Part shown: positions 44,446 through 52,320 of the stretch, in pieces
Position numbering within the stretch: the stretch's first letter is position 1
Layout of the letters: each line of letters starts with the position of its first letter
From: Nocardia sp. CDC159
GTDB lineage: Bacteria > Actinomycetota > Actinomycetes > Mycobacteriales > Mycobacteriaceae
Reading direction: 5' to 3'
Assembly: GCF_023740735.1 (NCBI RefSeq)
Contig: NZ_JAMRXH010000005.1
Coordinates: forward strand, 434,001 to 498,000
Length of the DNA: 64,000 bases
The notes under the pieces: generated by a model
Told to the model about the DNA's origin: nothing
The model's input: the letters and a program-made list of their open reading frames with translations, nothing else
Databases searched by the model: none
Translations under genes and position numbers: made by a program

Positions 44446-45516
44446 TCAGTCGAGCTGGGCGATCAGCTTTCCCAGCCGGCTCAGTCCCTCGTCGAGCACC
44501 GCGGCCGGGCGCGCGTAGCTGATCCGCAGACCGGCCGCGGAGCCGAAGACCTCGGCGGGCATGACCAGCACGCGCTGTTCGTCGAGCAGTCGCTCGGCCA
44601 GGACCTGCGAGCTGATCGAGGCGTGCAGGTCGAACCAGGCGTAGGGCGTATTCGCCGGGGGCACCAGGCGCAGCCGATCGGCGTATTCGTCGGCGAATGC
44701 CCGCAGGCGATCGATACCCCCGTCCACGAATTCCCGATAGCGGCGGATATGCCGGTCCCGCTCGTGCAGGACGTCCACCGCGACGCGCTCCCACACCCAC
44801 GAATTCGACACCGTGGTGTAGCGCTTGTAGTTCACCATCCGCGCGATCACCTCGGGCATGCCGAAGGCCCAGCCGATTCGCAGCGCCGGCAGGCCGTACA
44901 CCTTGGACAACCCGGAGACCGACAGCGCCTTCGGATAGCGGTGCACGATCGACTCCGCGAAATCGAGCAGGTACTCCTCGTCGTTGACCACGATCAGGTC
45001 GTGTGCCCGCGCGACGTCGAGAATGACCGACCAGTCCCGCTCGGAGAAGCAGTATCCGGACGGATTGCCGGGGCTGTTGAGCACCAGCAACTTCGTCCGC
45101 GGGGTGATCAGTCGCGCGAGGGCCTCGGCGTCGAACGGCGGCCCCGGGCGGGTCGGCAGCACCGAGACCTCACATCCGATGTGGGCCGGGACCTCCCAGG
45201 ACTGCTGCCAGCCGGGGCTGGTGGTCACCACATGGTCGCCGGGGGCGAGCGCACAGCGGTACAGCAGATACAGTGCCTCCTGCGCGCCGTGGGTGATCAC
45301 GGCGTGATCGTCGTGCACCGGACGCCCGTACAGGTCGGCCACGCCCGAGCGCAGCGCGGCGATGCCGCGGTCCAGGCTGTAGTCCAGTTCCCATTCGGGA
45401 TCCAGGTGCAGATCCTTCAGGCGCTGGAACTGCACGCCGCTCTCGGCGAGATCGATGTCGTAGCGGCCCGGCGCGTCCGCGAACAACCACTGCTGGATGG
45501 AATAGGTGGCAATCAC
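44446..45516 (-). CDS. class I/II PLP-dependent aminotransferase
   Basis: A 356-residue fold-type I aminotransferase. The PLP region includes T-H-G-A-Q-E-A-L-Y-L-L, N-S-P-G-N-P-S-G, V-N-D-E-E-Y and the Schiff-base lysine in S-V-S-G-L-S-K-V-Y-G-L-P-A-L-R-I-G-W. GTG at 45516 has GAGGAG at ideal spacing; the frame opens to 45591. It may form or remove the alpha-amino group of the cluster's amino acid. Neighbours: APC permease upstream (10 nt) and ATP-grasp downstream. Confidence 0.93.
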   Translation of the reverse strand: MIATYSIQQWLFADAPGRYDIDLAESGVQFQRLKDLHLDPEWELDYSLDRGIAALRSGVADLYGRPVHDDHAVITHGAQEALYLLYRCALAPGDHVVTTSPGWQQSWEVPAHIGCEVSVLPTRPGPPFDAEALARLITPRTKLLVLNSPGNPSGYCFSERDWSVILDVARAHDLIVVNDEEYLLDFAESIVHRYPKALSVSGLSKVYGLPALRIGWAFGMPEVIARMVNYKRYTTVSNSWVWERVAVDVLHERDRHIRRYREFVDGGIDRLRAFADEYADRLRLVPPANTPYAWFDLHASISSQVLAERLLDEQRVLVMPAEVFGSAAGLRISYARPAAVLDEGLSRLGKLIAQLD

Positions 45517-45526
45517 AGGGATCTCC

Positions 45527-47068
45527 TCAATCCGTGACGAGAATTTTCGATTCGACGGTTTCCCGGTCGGCCGCGGCACGCTGCCGCTCACCGAGCACGG
45601 AATGGCGGATGCCGTAGCAGAAATAGAGCGCGACCCCGATGAGCATCCAGATCAGGAAGCGGACCCAGGTCAGCACGCTCAGGTTCACCATGAGCCAGCC
45701 GCAGGCCAGTGCCGACAGGATCGGCACCAGCGGGACCAGCGGGGTACGGAAGCCGCGTTGCAGATCCGGGCGCTTGCGGCGCAGCACGATCACTCCGATC
45801 GACACCAGCACGAAGGCCGACAGCGTGCCGATATTGACCATTTCCTCCAGCTTCTCGGCGGGGCACAGCCCGGCGATCACCATCACCACGGCCCCGACCA
45901 CCCAGGTCGCGCGCACCGGGGTGCCGCGCTCACCGGTCACGGCGATCCGCCGCGGCATCAGGCCGTCCCGTGACATCGCGAACAGCACCCGGGTCTGACC
46001 CAGCAGTGTCACGATCATGACGGTGGTCAAACCGATGAGGGCGCCGATCGCGATAACCGTTGCGGCCCAGTCGACTCCGAGCTGGGCGAAGGCGCTGGCG
46101 AGGGTGGCCTTGGTGCCGTCGGGGCGGGACTTCAGATCGGTGTAGGGCACCATGCCCGTGACCACCAGCGACACCGCGATGTAGAGCGTCGTCACGATCG
46201 CGAGCGCGGCCAGGATGCCACGCGGCATGTCCCGCTGCGGATTACGCGCCTCCTCCGCGGTCGTGGCGACCATATCGAAGCCGATGAACGCGAAGCACAG
46301 CAGCGAGGCGGCGGCCAGCACGCCGAGCATGCCGTAGGTGGAGGTCTGCTCGCCGAAGAACAACGAGAACAACGACTGGTTGCCACCGCTGTTCCCGGCG
46401 TTCGGGACCTCGGCGGGCGGAATGAACGGCGAGTAGTTCGCGGGCTCGATGTAGGCGATCCCGGCGATGATGACCAGCAGCACCACCGCGATCTTGATCC
46501 CGGTGACGACCTGATTCACCCGCGAGGACAGCTTGGTGCCGAGTGCGAGCATCGTGCACAGCGCCGCGACGACAAGCACCGCGGCCCAATCCAATCGCAG
46601 CCCCAGCGGGAGCGGGATGAGGGTGGGCAGGGTGGTCCCGGTGATCAACTCCACGCACTGCGCGAGATAGGTCGACCAGCCCCGGGCGACCACCGCGGAG
46701 GCCAGCGCGAATTCCAGGATGAGATCCCAGCCCAGGATCCAGGCGACGAATTCGCCGAAGACCGCGTACGAGTAGGTGTAGGCGCTGCCCGCCACCGGCA
46801 CGGTCGAGGAGAACTCGGCGTAGCACAGGGCCGCCAGGCCGCAGGCCACCGCCGCGAGCAGATAGGACAGCGATACGGCCGGTCCGGCCAGATTCCCGGC
46901 AGTGCTCGCCGCGAGGGTGAACACGCCGGTGCCGATGACGACCGCGACGCCGAACAGCGTCAGATCCCAGACGGTGAGCACCTTGCGCAGCCGCGCCTGC
47001 GGTTCATCGGTATCGGCGATCGACTGTTCGATCGATTTGGTGCGAAATAGATTGCTGCCGCGAGGCAC
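45527..47068 (-). CDS. APC-family amino acid permease
   Basis: A 513-residue transporter with about 12 membrane segments. Characteristic are V-W-D-L-T-L-F-G-V-A-V-V-I-G-T-G-V-F (segment 1), S-S-T-V-P-V-A-G-S-A-Y-T-Y, and F-I-G-F-D-M-V-A-T-T-A-E-E-A-R-N-P-Q-R-D, as in the CAT/YfnA-type cationic or branched-chain amino acid permeases. ATG at 47068. It lies between AzlD and the aminotransferase, so it probably supplies the precursor or recovers the product. Confidence 0.93.
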   Translation of the reverse strand: MPRGSNLFRTKSIEQSIADTDEPQARLRKVLTVWDLTLFGVAVVIGTGVFTLAASTAGNLAGPAVSLSYLLAAVACGLAALCYAEFSSTVPVAGSAYTYSYAVFGEFVAWILGWDLILEFALASAVVARGWSTYLAQCVELITGTTLPTLIPLPLGLRLDWAAVLVVAALCTMLALGTKLSSRVNQVVTGIKIAVVLLVIIAGIAYIEPANYSPFIPPAEVPNAGNSGGNQSLFSLFFGEQTSTYGMLGVLAAASLLCFAFIGFDMVATTAEEARNPQRDMPRGILAALAIVTTLYIAVSLVVTGMVPYTDLKSRPDGTKATLASAFAQLGVDWAATVIAIGALIGLTTVMIVTLLGQTRVLFAMSRDGLMPRRIAVTGERGTPVRATWVVGAVVMVIAGLCPAEKLEEMVNIGTLSAFVLVSIGVIVLRRKRPDLQRGFRTPLVPLVPILSALACGWLMVNLSVLTWVRFLIWMLIGVALYFCYGIRHSVLGERQRAAADRETVESKILVTD

Positions 47069-47106
47069 TGAATTACCTTTTTCAATCGTTACGAACGAGA
47101 TTCGGT

Positions 47107-47433
47107 TCAGCCCATGAGGTGATGGAGCACGAGATAGACGGCGGTTCCGCTGAGGATGGACAGCAACGGATTTCGCCAGCGGTGGTGGACGGCCGCGGTG
47201 GCGAGGATGCCCAGGACGCTCGGGGCGCCGTAGGGGAACGTGCCGAATTCGACCGAGCTCACGGTGTAGAAGACCAGGATCAGCATCACCCCGCCCGGCA
47301 TGACCCGACCGAGATACTGCACGATCTCGGAATCGGCCACCTTGCGCAGGGCCACGAACAGAAAGGCCCGCAGCCCGAAGGTGACCGCGGCGATCACCAG
47401 CACCGCGCTCAATACATACAGCTCACCGGACAT
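47107..47433 (-). CDS. azlD: branched-chain amino acid transport protein AzlD
   Basis: A 108-residue membrane protein with three or four segments, the small partner of AzlC in export of branched-chain amino acids and analogues. F-G-L-R-A-F-L-F-V-A-L, Y-L-G-R-V-M-P-G-G-V-M and V-H-H-R-W-R-N-P-L-L-S-I-L-S-G-T are typical. It overlaps azlC by 11 nt. In Bacillus AzlCD exports 4-azaleucine; here the natural cargo may be the cluster's unusual amino acid. Confidence 0.92.
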   Translation of the reverse strand: MSGELYVLSAVLVIAAVTFGLRAFLFVALRKVADSEIVQYLGRVMPGGVMLILVFYTVSSVEFGTFPYGAPSVLGILATAAVHHRWRNPLLSILSGTAVYLVLHHLMG

Positions 47434-48151
47434 GTGCGTTCCCTGTTCGTCGTGCCAGCCCGTATCCGCCCAGCAGCAGCACCACGAAGACGGTGATCGC
47501 TACCGCGAGAAAACTCCGTTCTCCCACCGTGAGCGCGATCGTTCCCGCCGCGAGACCCATGACGGTCGCGGAGATTCCGGTGCGCTTGTAGAAGCATTCC
47601 TGCGCCAGCACGACGAACAATGCGGTCAGGACGAAGCCCAATCCCTCGATCGACGGCGGCAGCGCCGATGCCAGCACGGTGCCCGCAAGACTTCCACCCA
47701 CCCAGTAGAAATGGCTCAGCACCTGGATGAAGGTGAGCCTGCGCGCGGTGAGCTCCGACCGCGACATCGTCGCGAGCAGCGAATAGGTCTCATCGGTGAG
47801 CGCGAAGATTCCGTACAGTCGGGCGAATTTGCTCCGCAATACCTCCAGCGGAAAGGACAGTCCGTAGAAGATGTGCCGGAAGTTCACCGCGAGCGTCATG
47901 ACGGCGATTTGCAGGAGCGGCGTTCCGGCCGTGATCAGCCCGACGGCAAGGAATTCCATCGATCCGGCGAAGATCAGCGCCGCCGAGAGCGGCGCCCAAT
48001 ACCAGGCCAGACCGCTCTTGACGACCAGAATTCCGAATGTCGCCCCGAGTGGAACGTAGCCCATGGCCACCGGGACGGTATCGCGTAGTGCGCGCCGGAA
48101 ATCGGCGCGCACCGTATCGTCGCGCTCCTGCCGCGTTTCGCTGTCAGGCAT
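47423..48151 (-). CDS. azlC: branched-chain amino acid exporter AzlC
   Basis: A 242-residue membrane protein of the AzlC family with about eight segments. Family signatures: P-V-A-M-G-Y-V-P-L-G-A-T-F-G-I-L, F-A-G-S-M-E-F-L-A-V-G, N-F-R-H-I-F-Y-G-L-S and F-A-L-T-D-E-T-Y-S-L. Large subunit of the AzlCD exporter. It overlaps the upstream dioxygenase gene by 8 nt and azlD by 11 nt, so all three are translationally coupled. Confidence 0.94.
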   Translation of the reverse strand: MPDSETRQERDDTVRADFRRALRDTVPVAMGYVPLGATFGILVVKSGLAWYWAPLSAALIFAGSMEFLAVGLITAGTPLLQIAVMTLAVNFRHIFYGLSFPLEVLRSKFARLYGIFALTDETYSLLATMSRSELTARRLTFIQVLSHFYWVGGSLAGTVLASALPPSIEGLGFVLTALFVVLAQECFYKRTGISATVMGLAAGTIALTVGERSFLAVAITVFVVLLLGGYGLARRTGNAHVR

Positions 48152-48773
48152 GGATCTTGATGGTCACCACGATGACATCGCGGCGGGCCTCGCCGGGAAT
48201 CTTCGGCGTGAACGGCGAGACGTAGTGCTTCATCGCCTTGTCGTCGAGCACCAGCGTCTCACCGGGATTCATCACCCGGTCGAAGACGATGATGCTCTCG
48301 TCGGTGGCATCGGCCAGCATCGAGACGCCGCCGTTGACATTGTGCGCGGCGATGGCGCTGACGGTCACATAGTCGAACCCGTCGTGGTGGAAGCCCTCCG
48401 GGGCGGGGTACCCGGTGTGGGTTCCGTCCGCGACCACCCGCATCTGGTGGACGCCGATCTCGAATTCCTCGGCGTCGATCATGCTCCGCAGCTGCGGTTC
48501 GGCCACGAATCGCTCGGTGAATTCGCGCACCTCCGGACCCAGCGGGGCGAATTTGCGTGCCAGACCGCCCGCATAGTCGTTGATGGTCTCGCTCTGGAAG
48601 AAGTCCGACGGCTCGGTCCAGTGCACCAGGTCGCCCTTGACCAGCGCCTCGCCGTACGCCCGGTAGCGGAAGGTGAAGTCACCCTTGAGATATGGATCCG
48701 GCGGGAGTTGATCGAAGCTGTCCAGCACCGGCTTGGTGATCTTGTCGACATTGTTCATCACGGCGTAGTACAT
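48144..48773 (-). CDS. 2OG-Fe dioxygenase, isoleucine-hydroxylase/BsmA family
   Basis: A 209-residue Fe(II)/2-oxoglutarate dioxygenase of the 2OG-Fe_Oxy_2 family, which includes Bacillus L-isoleucine 4-hydroxylase (IDO) and BsmA. The iron ligands are His129 and Asp131 in F-H-H-D-G and His183 in M-K-H-Y-V-S-P, with an Arg near 197-198 for 2-oxoglutarate. Here the HxD is intact, unlike in the halogenase at 58600, so hydroxylation is expected. The adjacent branched-chain exporter genes fit an Ile/Leu/Val-type substrate. The ATG at 48773 has GAGGAAG upstream; an in-frame GTG at 48785 is the alternative. Confidence 0.9.
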   Translation of the reverse strand: MYYAVMNNVDKITKPVLDSFDQLPPDPYLKGDFTFRYRAYGEALVKGDLVHWTEPSDFFQSETINDYAGGLARKFAPLGPEVREFTERFVAEPQLRSMIDAEEFEIGVHQMRVVADGTHTGYPAPEGFHHDGFDYVTVSAIAAHNVNGGVSMLADATDESIIVFDRVMNPGETLVLDDKAMKHYVSPFTPKIPGEARRDVIVVTIKIHA

Positions 48774-48794
48774 GGTCTTCCTCACGGTCGAAAC

Positions 48795-49238
48795 TCAAGG
48801 GACAGATGTGGCGTGCGAATCCAGGGTGGTGAACAGACTGAACTTGCGGGTCAGATCGCTCACCGCCGAACCCATCGCCACGAAACAGATACCGACATAG
48901 TCGAGTTCGGCTTCGGATGTCGCCCGGGTGGCCGCCTTCTGCACGTCCGAACCACCCTGGAACATCGTGTCGACGAAATCCACGAAGGGAATGTCGCGGG
49001 CCACCAGTTCCTGTCGCAATCGGCGAATCTTGTTGCCGTTGTCGGCCCGCAGCACGATGAACGGATGACGGGAAATATGGGGATGTATCGTGCCGTCTCC
49101 GTCCTCGTACCGCTCCAGTTCCAGGCGATCGGCAAAACCGGCGCCGGCGCCGAGGGCGATGTGACCGAGGGCGTTCAACAGCTGACCGGCACCGTACTTT
49201 CGATTCAGCACCGCAATGGTGCGCATATCCTCGTTCAT
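48795..49238 (-). CDS. DUF2000-like protein, first gene of the left operon
   Basis: A 147-residue soluble protein. L-N-A-L-G-H-I-A-L-G-A-G-A-G, P-F-I-V-L-R-A-D-N-G-N-K-I-R-R-L-R and the late D-Y-V-G-I-C-F-V-A-M-G are typical of DUF2000, a family with a peptidyl-tRNA-hydrolase-like fold and no known role. ATG at 49238 (or 49244) follows GGAGGTGA. It is first in a nine-gene operon running left to 40921 and starts 111 nt after the end of the conserved 129-nt leader element. Confidence 0.8.
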   Translation of the reverse strand: MNEDMRTIAVLNRKYGAGQLLNALGHIALGAGAGFADRLELERYEDGDGTIHPHISRHPFIVLRADNGNKIRRLRQELVARDIPFVDFVDTMFQGGSDVQKAATRATSEAELDYVGICFVAMGSAVSDLTRKFSLFTTLDSHATSVP

Positions 49239-49348
49239 GTGCATTCACCTCCGAATTCCCCACTCTTACTGTGCGCACGCAATTTCCGATACAGCAATTC
49301 CCGAAAGAGTCGTCGGCACAGCAGATCCCGCTGACGATGTATTGCTAG

Positions 49349-49477
49349 CGAATGACTTTCCCCTCGCGAACCAACCCCTTTGTGACGCAACAAATCACAA
49401 CAGCACTCGGCGCATTGCGCAACCTTTGCGGACGAGATTGAGCATTCTGCGCAACCCTTCCAGGTGGAACCAGTGCA
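49349..49477 (-). repeat. leader element, left copy (129 nt, shared with 58374-58502)
   Basis: Read on the minus strand toward DUF2000, this block aligns without gaps to 58374-58502 with 104 of 129 identical positions. Both copies point toward the operon they precede and end about 100-110 nt before its first gene. Conserved inside are an early TGCACTG, GGAAGG, the palindrome CGCAA-N3-TTGCG (49418-49430), ATTTGTT and CGAGGGGA. It is probably promoter plus leader of a shared regulon. Confidence 0.85.
49395..49445 (-). CDS. possible leader peptide of the left operon (16 residues)
   Basis: An ATG nine nucleotides after GGAAGGG opens M-L-N-L-V-R-K-G-C-A-M-R-R-V-L-L before TGA. The right-hand copy encodes [16 protein letters not shown] and continues. 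From eight codons before this ATG through the last shared codon (49393-49469), 6 of the 11 differing codons between copies are synonymous, which hints at translation, but the peptide is very short. Confidence 0.3.
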   Translation of the reverse strand: MLNLVRKGCAMRRVLL

Positions 49478-49559
49478 CACTGCGCAGGATGTCCGTTTGT
49501 GTCAGCCTGTCCGTTCTGGGTGACAACACCTGTCGGCACCGGCGGCCGGCACCGCCGCT

Positions 49560-51221
49560 TCACTGCGCCGGACCCTGGGTCGAACCCGACTCGGTCGTCC
49601 GCTCCACCGCGAAAGTGCCGCGCCGCCATGGGTATAGCGGCAGCGGATACACCGGCCGAGTCGATACCTCGCGCACCGGATAGGGTTCGCCCGCCGCCAA
49701 CACGCGGACCCGGGGGTGCGTCCTGCCCTCCGCCAGCGCCTCGAGCGCCTCGACGGCCTCCGCCCGGGTGGCCGCGGCGATCCAAGCGGTATGGCGCAGT
49801 CGGCTGCGCCCATGGGTCGCCGCCCGGGCGAACGCCGGATACTCCCCGTCCGCGGCCTCCCGCAGTCGCAGCCGATAACGAGCCGAGACCTCCTGCAGCG
49901 CAGCGGCATCGGCGGCCGTCACCGCGAAGCCGGACACCGCCCGCGACACCTCCGGCGGCCGCGCCCGCGGTCCCGGCGACAACACCGCGCACACATTGGT
50001 GCCACTCATCCCGAACGAGCTGATCGACAGCCGCGGCTCGGACGCACCGAAGACCTCTGTCCACGGCGTGGGTTCTCGGCAGACCCGCAGTGGAACCTCC
50101 TCCGGTACGGCACCGGTGGGGAAGCGTTCGAATCCCGGCTGTGGAAAGAGGATCCGATCCCGGACGCCCACAACGAGTTTCGCGATGCCGAGCAGTCCGG
50201 AGGCGGCCTCGGCATGTCCGATATTCGCCTTGATCGAACCCAGGTACAGCGGAGTACCGCCCCGGTCCCGATGCACTCGGACCAGCGCCCGCAGTTCCGA
50301 GTCGTCCCCCAAACGCGTACCGGTGCCGTGGGTTTCGTGGTAGCCGATGGCGCCGGGTTCGAGCTCGGCCGCCGCGAGCACCCGAGACAGCAACGCGGCC
50401 TGCGCATCCGGGTTCGGCGCCGCCAATGTCGGCGTGGCGCCGTCGTGATTCACTCCGATGCCCTCGATCACCGCCAGTACCCGGTCCCCGGCGCGCGTCG
50501 CATCGGTGAGCGGTTTGACGACGATTGCGGCGCAACCCTCCGCCCGCACATAGCCGTCGGCACGGTGATCCAGCGGCAGCGACCGCCCCGACGCCGACAG
50601 CGCACCGGTGCGCTGCAATGCCACTGTGGTCCACGGCGAGAGCAGCAGATTCACCCCGCCCACGACCGCCTGCTCGCAATCGCCCGCGTCCAGTGCCCGG
50701 CACGCGGTGTAGAGCGCCACCAGCGAGGACGAACACGCGGTGTCCACGGCGAAACTCGGCCCGTGGAATCCGAGCAGATACGAGATCCGCCCGGCGGCGA
50801 AGCTCAATCCGTTCCCGGCGGTCCAATGCGCCGACGGAGCCCCGTCGAACCAGCGCCGATAGTCCAGTCCGGAGATGCCGACGAAGACGCCGGTCCCGGG
50901 AGTATCGCCCGGACGTAGCGCCGCGTCCTCGAACGCTTCCCAGACCACCTCGAGCAGCAACCGCTGCTGCGGATCCATCACCCGCGCCTCGCGCGGCGAG
51001 ATGCCGAAGAAGCGGGCGTCGAAATCGAGGACATCGCGCAGGAAGCCGCCTACGGGCACCACATCCCGCGCCGACGGCATTGCCGTGCCCCGGCGCTCGG
51101 GCGGTGGCGGCTCGATCAGCACCGCACCGGCGTGCAAGGCCGCCCGAAGTCCATCCGGATCGGTGATGCCACCCGGAGCGCGCAGGGCGATCCCGACGAT
51201 GGCGTAGCGTCGATTGTTCAC
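49560..51221 (-). CDS. type I PKS-style ketosynthase lacking its acyltransferase domain
   Basis: A 553-residue protein. Residues 1-425 are a complete modular-type beta-ketoacyl synthase: active Cys163 in V-D-T-A-C-S-S-S-L, His298 in H-E-T-H-G-T-G-T and His336 in N-I-G-H-A-E-A-A. It is followed by the usual KS-AT linker, but instead of an AT domain the chain goes straight to P-L-P-L-Y-P-W-R-R, wording of the post-AT linker. An AT was apparently lost, so acyl units must come from a separate AT or the FAS pool. Last gene of the middle minus-strand operon. Confidence 0.92.
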   Translation of the reverse strand: MNNRRYAIVGIALRAPGGITDPDGLRAALHAGAVLIEPPPPERRGTAMPSARDVVPVGGFLRDVLDFDARFFGISPREARVMDPQQRLLLEVVWEAFEDAALRPGDTPGTGVFVGISGLDYRRWFDGAPSAHWTAGNGLSFAAGRISYLLGFHGPSFAVDTACSSSLVALYTACRALDAGDCEQAVVGGVNLLLSPWTTVALQRTGALSASGRSLPLDHRADGYVRAEGCAAIVVKPLTDATRAGDRVLAVIEGIGVNHDGATPTLAAPNPDAQAALLSRVLAAAELEPGAIGYHETHGTGTRLGDDSELRALVRVHRDRGGTPLYLGSIKANIGHAEAASGLLGIAKLVVGVRDRILFPQPGFERFPTGAVPEEVPLRVCREPTPWTEVFGASEPRLSISSFGMSGTNVCAVLSPGPRARPPEVSRAVSGFAVTAADAAALQEVSARYRLRLREAADGEYPAFARAATHGRSRLRHTAWIAAATRAEAVEALEALAEGRTHPRVRVLAAGEPYPVREVSTRPVYPLPLYPWRRGTFAVERTTESGSTQGPAQ

Positions 51222-51224
51222 ATA

Positions 51225-52016
51225 TCACTCCAGGTCGATGCCGCCGACCACGGCATGTACACCGCCGTCGGCATACACCACCTGTCCGGTGGTGTACCGG
51301 GACAGATCCGACAGCAGAAACAGCACCGCGCCCACCACCCGGCCGGGATCGCGGCGGTCCCAGCCGAGCGGGGCGGCCCGCTCGAAATAGTCCGCGATAC
51401 CACCGAAAGTGCTGACGCCGTGCGCCGATACGGTCTCCACCGGACCGGCCGCGACGAGATTGGCCCGAATACCCGAGGGGCCGAGATACACCGCCGCGTA
51501 TTTGACGACCGCCTCCAGCGCCGCCTTGTGCACCCCCATCCAGTCGTAGCCGACCAGCACCCGCGACGCATCGATCGTCAACCCCACCATCGATCCGCCG
51601 TACTCGCTGCGGGCCAGCAGCGGCTCGAGCGTGGTCGCGAGTTGCTGGAACGAGTAGGCCGATATTCGAAACCCCGCCAGCGCATCGGCCGCCGGTGTCC
51701 GCATGAACTGCCCGCCCAGCGAATCCGGCGAGGCGTGCGCGATGCTGTGCAGCACCCCGTCGACGCTCCCCCACCGCTGCTCGAGCAGCTCTCGCAGCGC
51801 GGCGAAATCGGCATCGGCACCGGCGTCGAACTCGATCACCTCCGGCACGGTGGGCAGCAGCTCCGCGGCCCGGCGCGCGATGCGCGCGCCGCGCCCGAAG
51901 GCGGTGACCAGGGTCTGTGCGCCGCACCGTTGCAGTGCGGCGCACACGTGCCAGGCGATCGACTCGTGGTTCAACACTCCGGTGATCAGATAACGACGAT
52001 CGCTGAGATCGATCAC
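51225..52016 (-). CDS. enoyl-ACP reductase, InhA/FabI-like
   Basis: A 263-residue SDR of the FabI/InhA type, reducing the double bond of an enoyl-ACP with NAD(P)H. Characters: N-terminal I-T-G-V-L-N-H-E-S-I-A-W (the FabI glycine-loop variant), L-H-S-I-A-H-A, and the active site Y-D-W-M-G-V-H-K-A-A-L (Tyr-x6-Lys). It is separate from the host InhA gene, which is normally with mabA. Placed between the ACP and ketosynthase genes; 3 nt before the ketosynthase start. Substrate presumably acyl-ACP of the cluster. Confidence 0.93.
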   Translation of the reverse strand: MIDLSDRRYLITGVLNHESIAWHVCAALQRCGAQTLVTAFGRGARIARRAAELLPTVPEVIEFDAGADADFAALRELLEQRWGSVDGVLHSIAHASPDSLGGQFMRTPAADALAGFRISAYSFQQLATTLEPLLARSEYGGSMVGLTIDASRVLVGYDWMGVHKAALEAVVKYAAVYLGPSGIRANLVAAGPVETVSAHGVSTFGGIADYFERAAPLGWDRRDPGRVVGAVLFLLSDLSRYTTGQVVYADGGVHAVVGGIDLE

Positions 52017-52037
52017 CGCACGCCCTGTCCCCGCCGG

Positions 52038-52289
52038 TTACGCGGCCGAGCCGAGGACGCGATCGACGAATCCGCGGACCGTCACCCCTGCCAGCTCGTT
52101 GCGCGGGATCTCGATGCCGTATTCCTTCTTGATCGCGGTCATCAGATCCGCGATGTCGAGCGAATCGACGTCCAGATCATCGAATTTCGCGTCGGCGTGG
52201 AACTCGTCGCCGTCGACGCCCAGGTCGACGAGCACATTGCGCACCAGGGTGTAGACGGTGTCGAAGTCGATCGCGATGGATTCGGTCAT
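52038..52289 (-). CDS. acyl carrier protein
   Basis: An 83-residue acidic four-helix ACP with the phosphopantetheine site D-V-D-S-L-D at Ser43, surrounded by F-D-D-L-D and I-A-D-L-M. It carries the growing acyl chain for the ketosynthases and reductases nearby. Flanked by radical SAM (31 nt upstream) and enoyl reductase (21 nt downstream) genes in the same operon. Confidence 0.95.
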   Translation of the reverse strand: MTESIAIDFDTVYTLVRNVLVDLGVDGDEFHADAKFDDLDVDSLDIADLMTAIKKEYGIEIPRNELAGVTVRGFVDRVLGSAA

Positions 52290-52320
52290 GAGAATCTCTC
52301 CTTGTGTTCGGTCGATGGTT

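Larger units (their letters stand above)
49239..49559. other. 321-nt spacer containing the left copy of the cluster's leader element
   Basis: Separates the ketosynthase stop at 49560 from the DUF2000 start. It must hold the promoter of the left operon. It contains the 129-nt element, a candidate leader peptide and a GGAGGTGA ribosome-binding site at the end. The + strand has only shadow frames. Confidence 0.8.

Noticed and set aside
49345..51945. An 866-codon open frame opposite the ketosynthase and enoyl reductase frames
   Set aside because: Same strand as, but a different frame from, two clear enzymes; the translation is low-complexity. Its tail covers the conserved leader element, but the similarity of that tail to the other copy is explained by DNA-level conservation.
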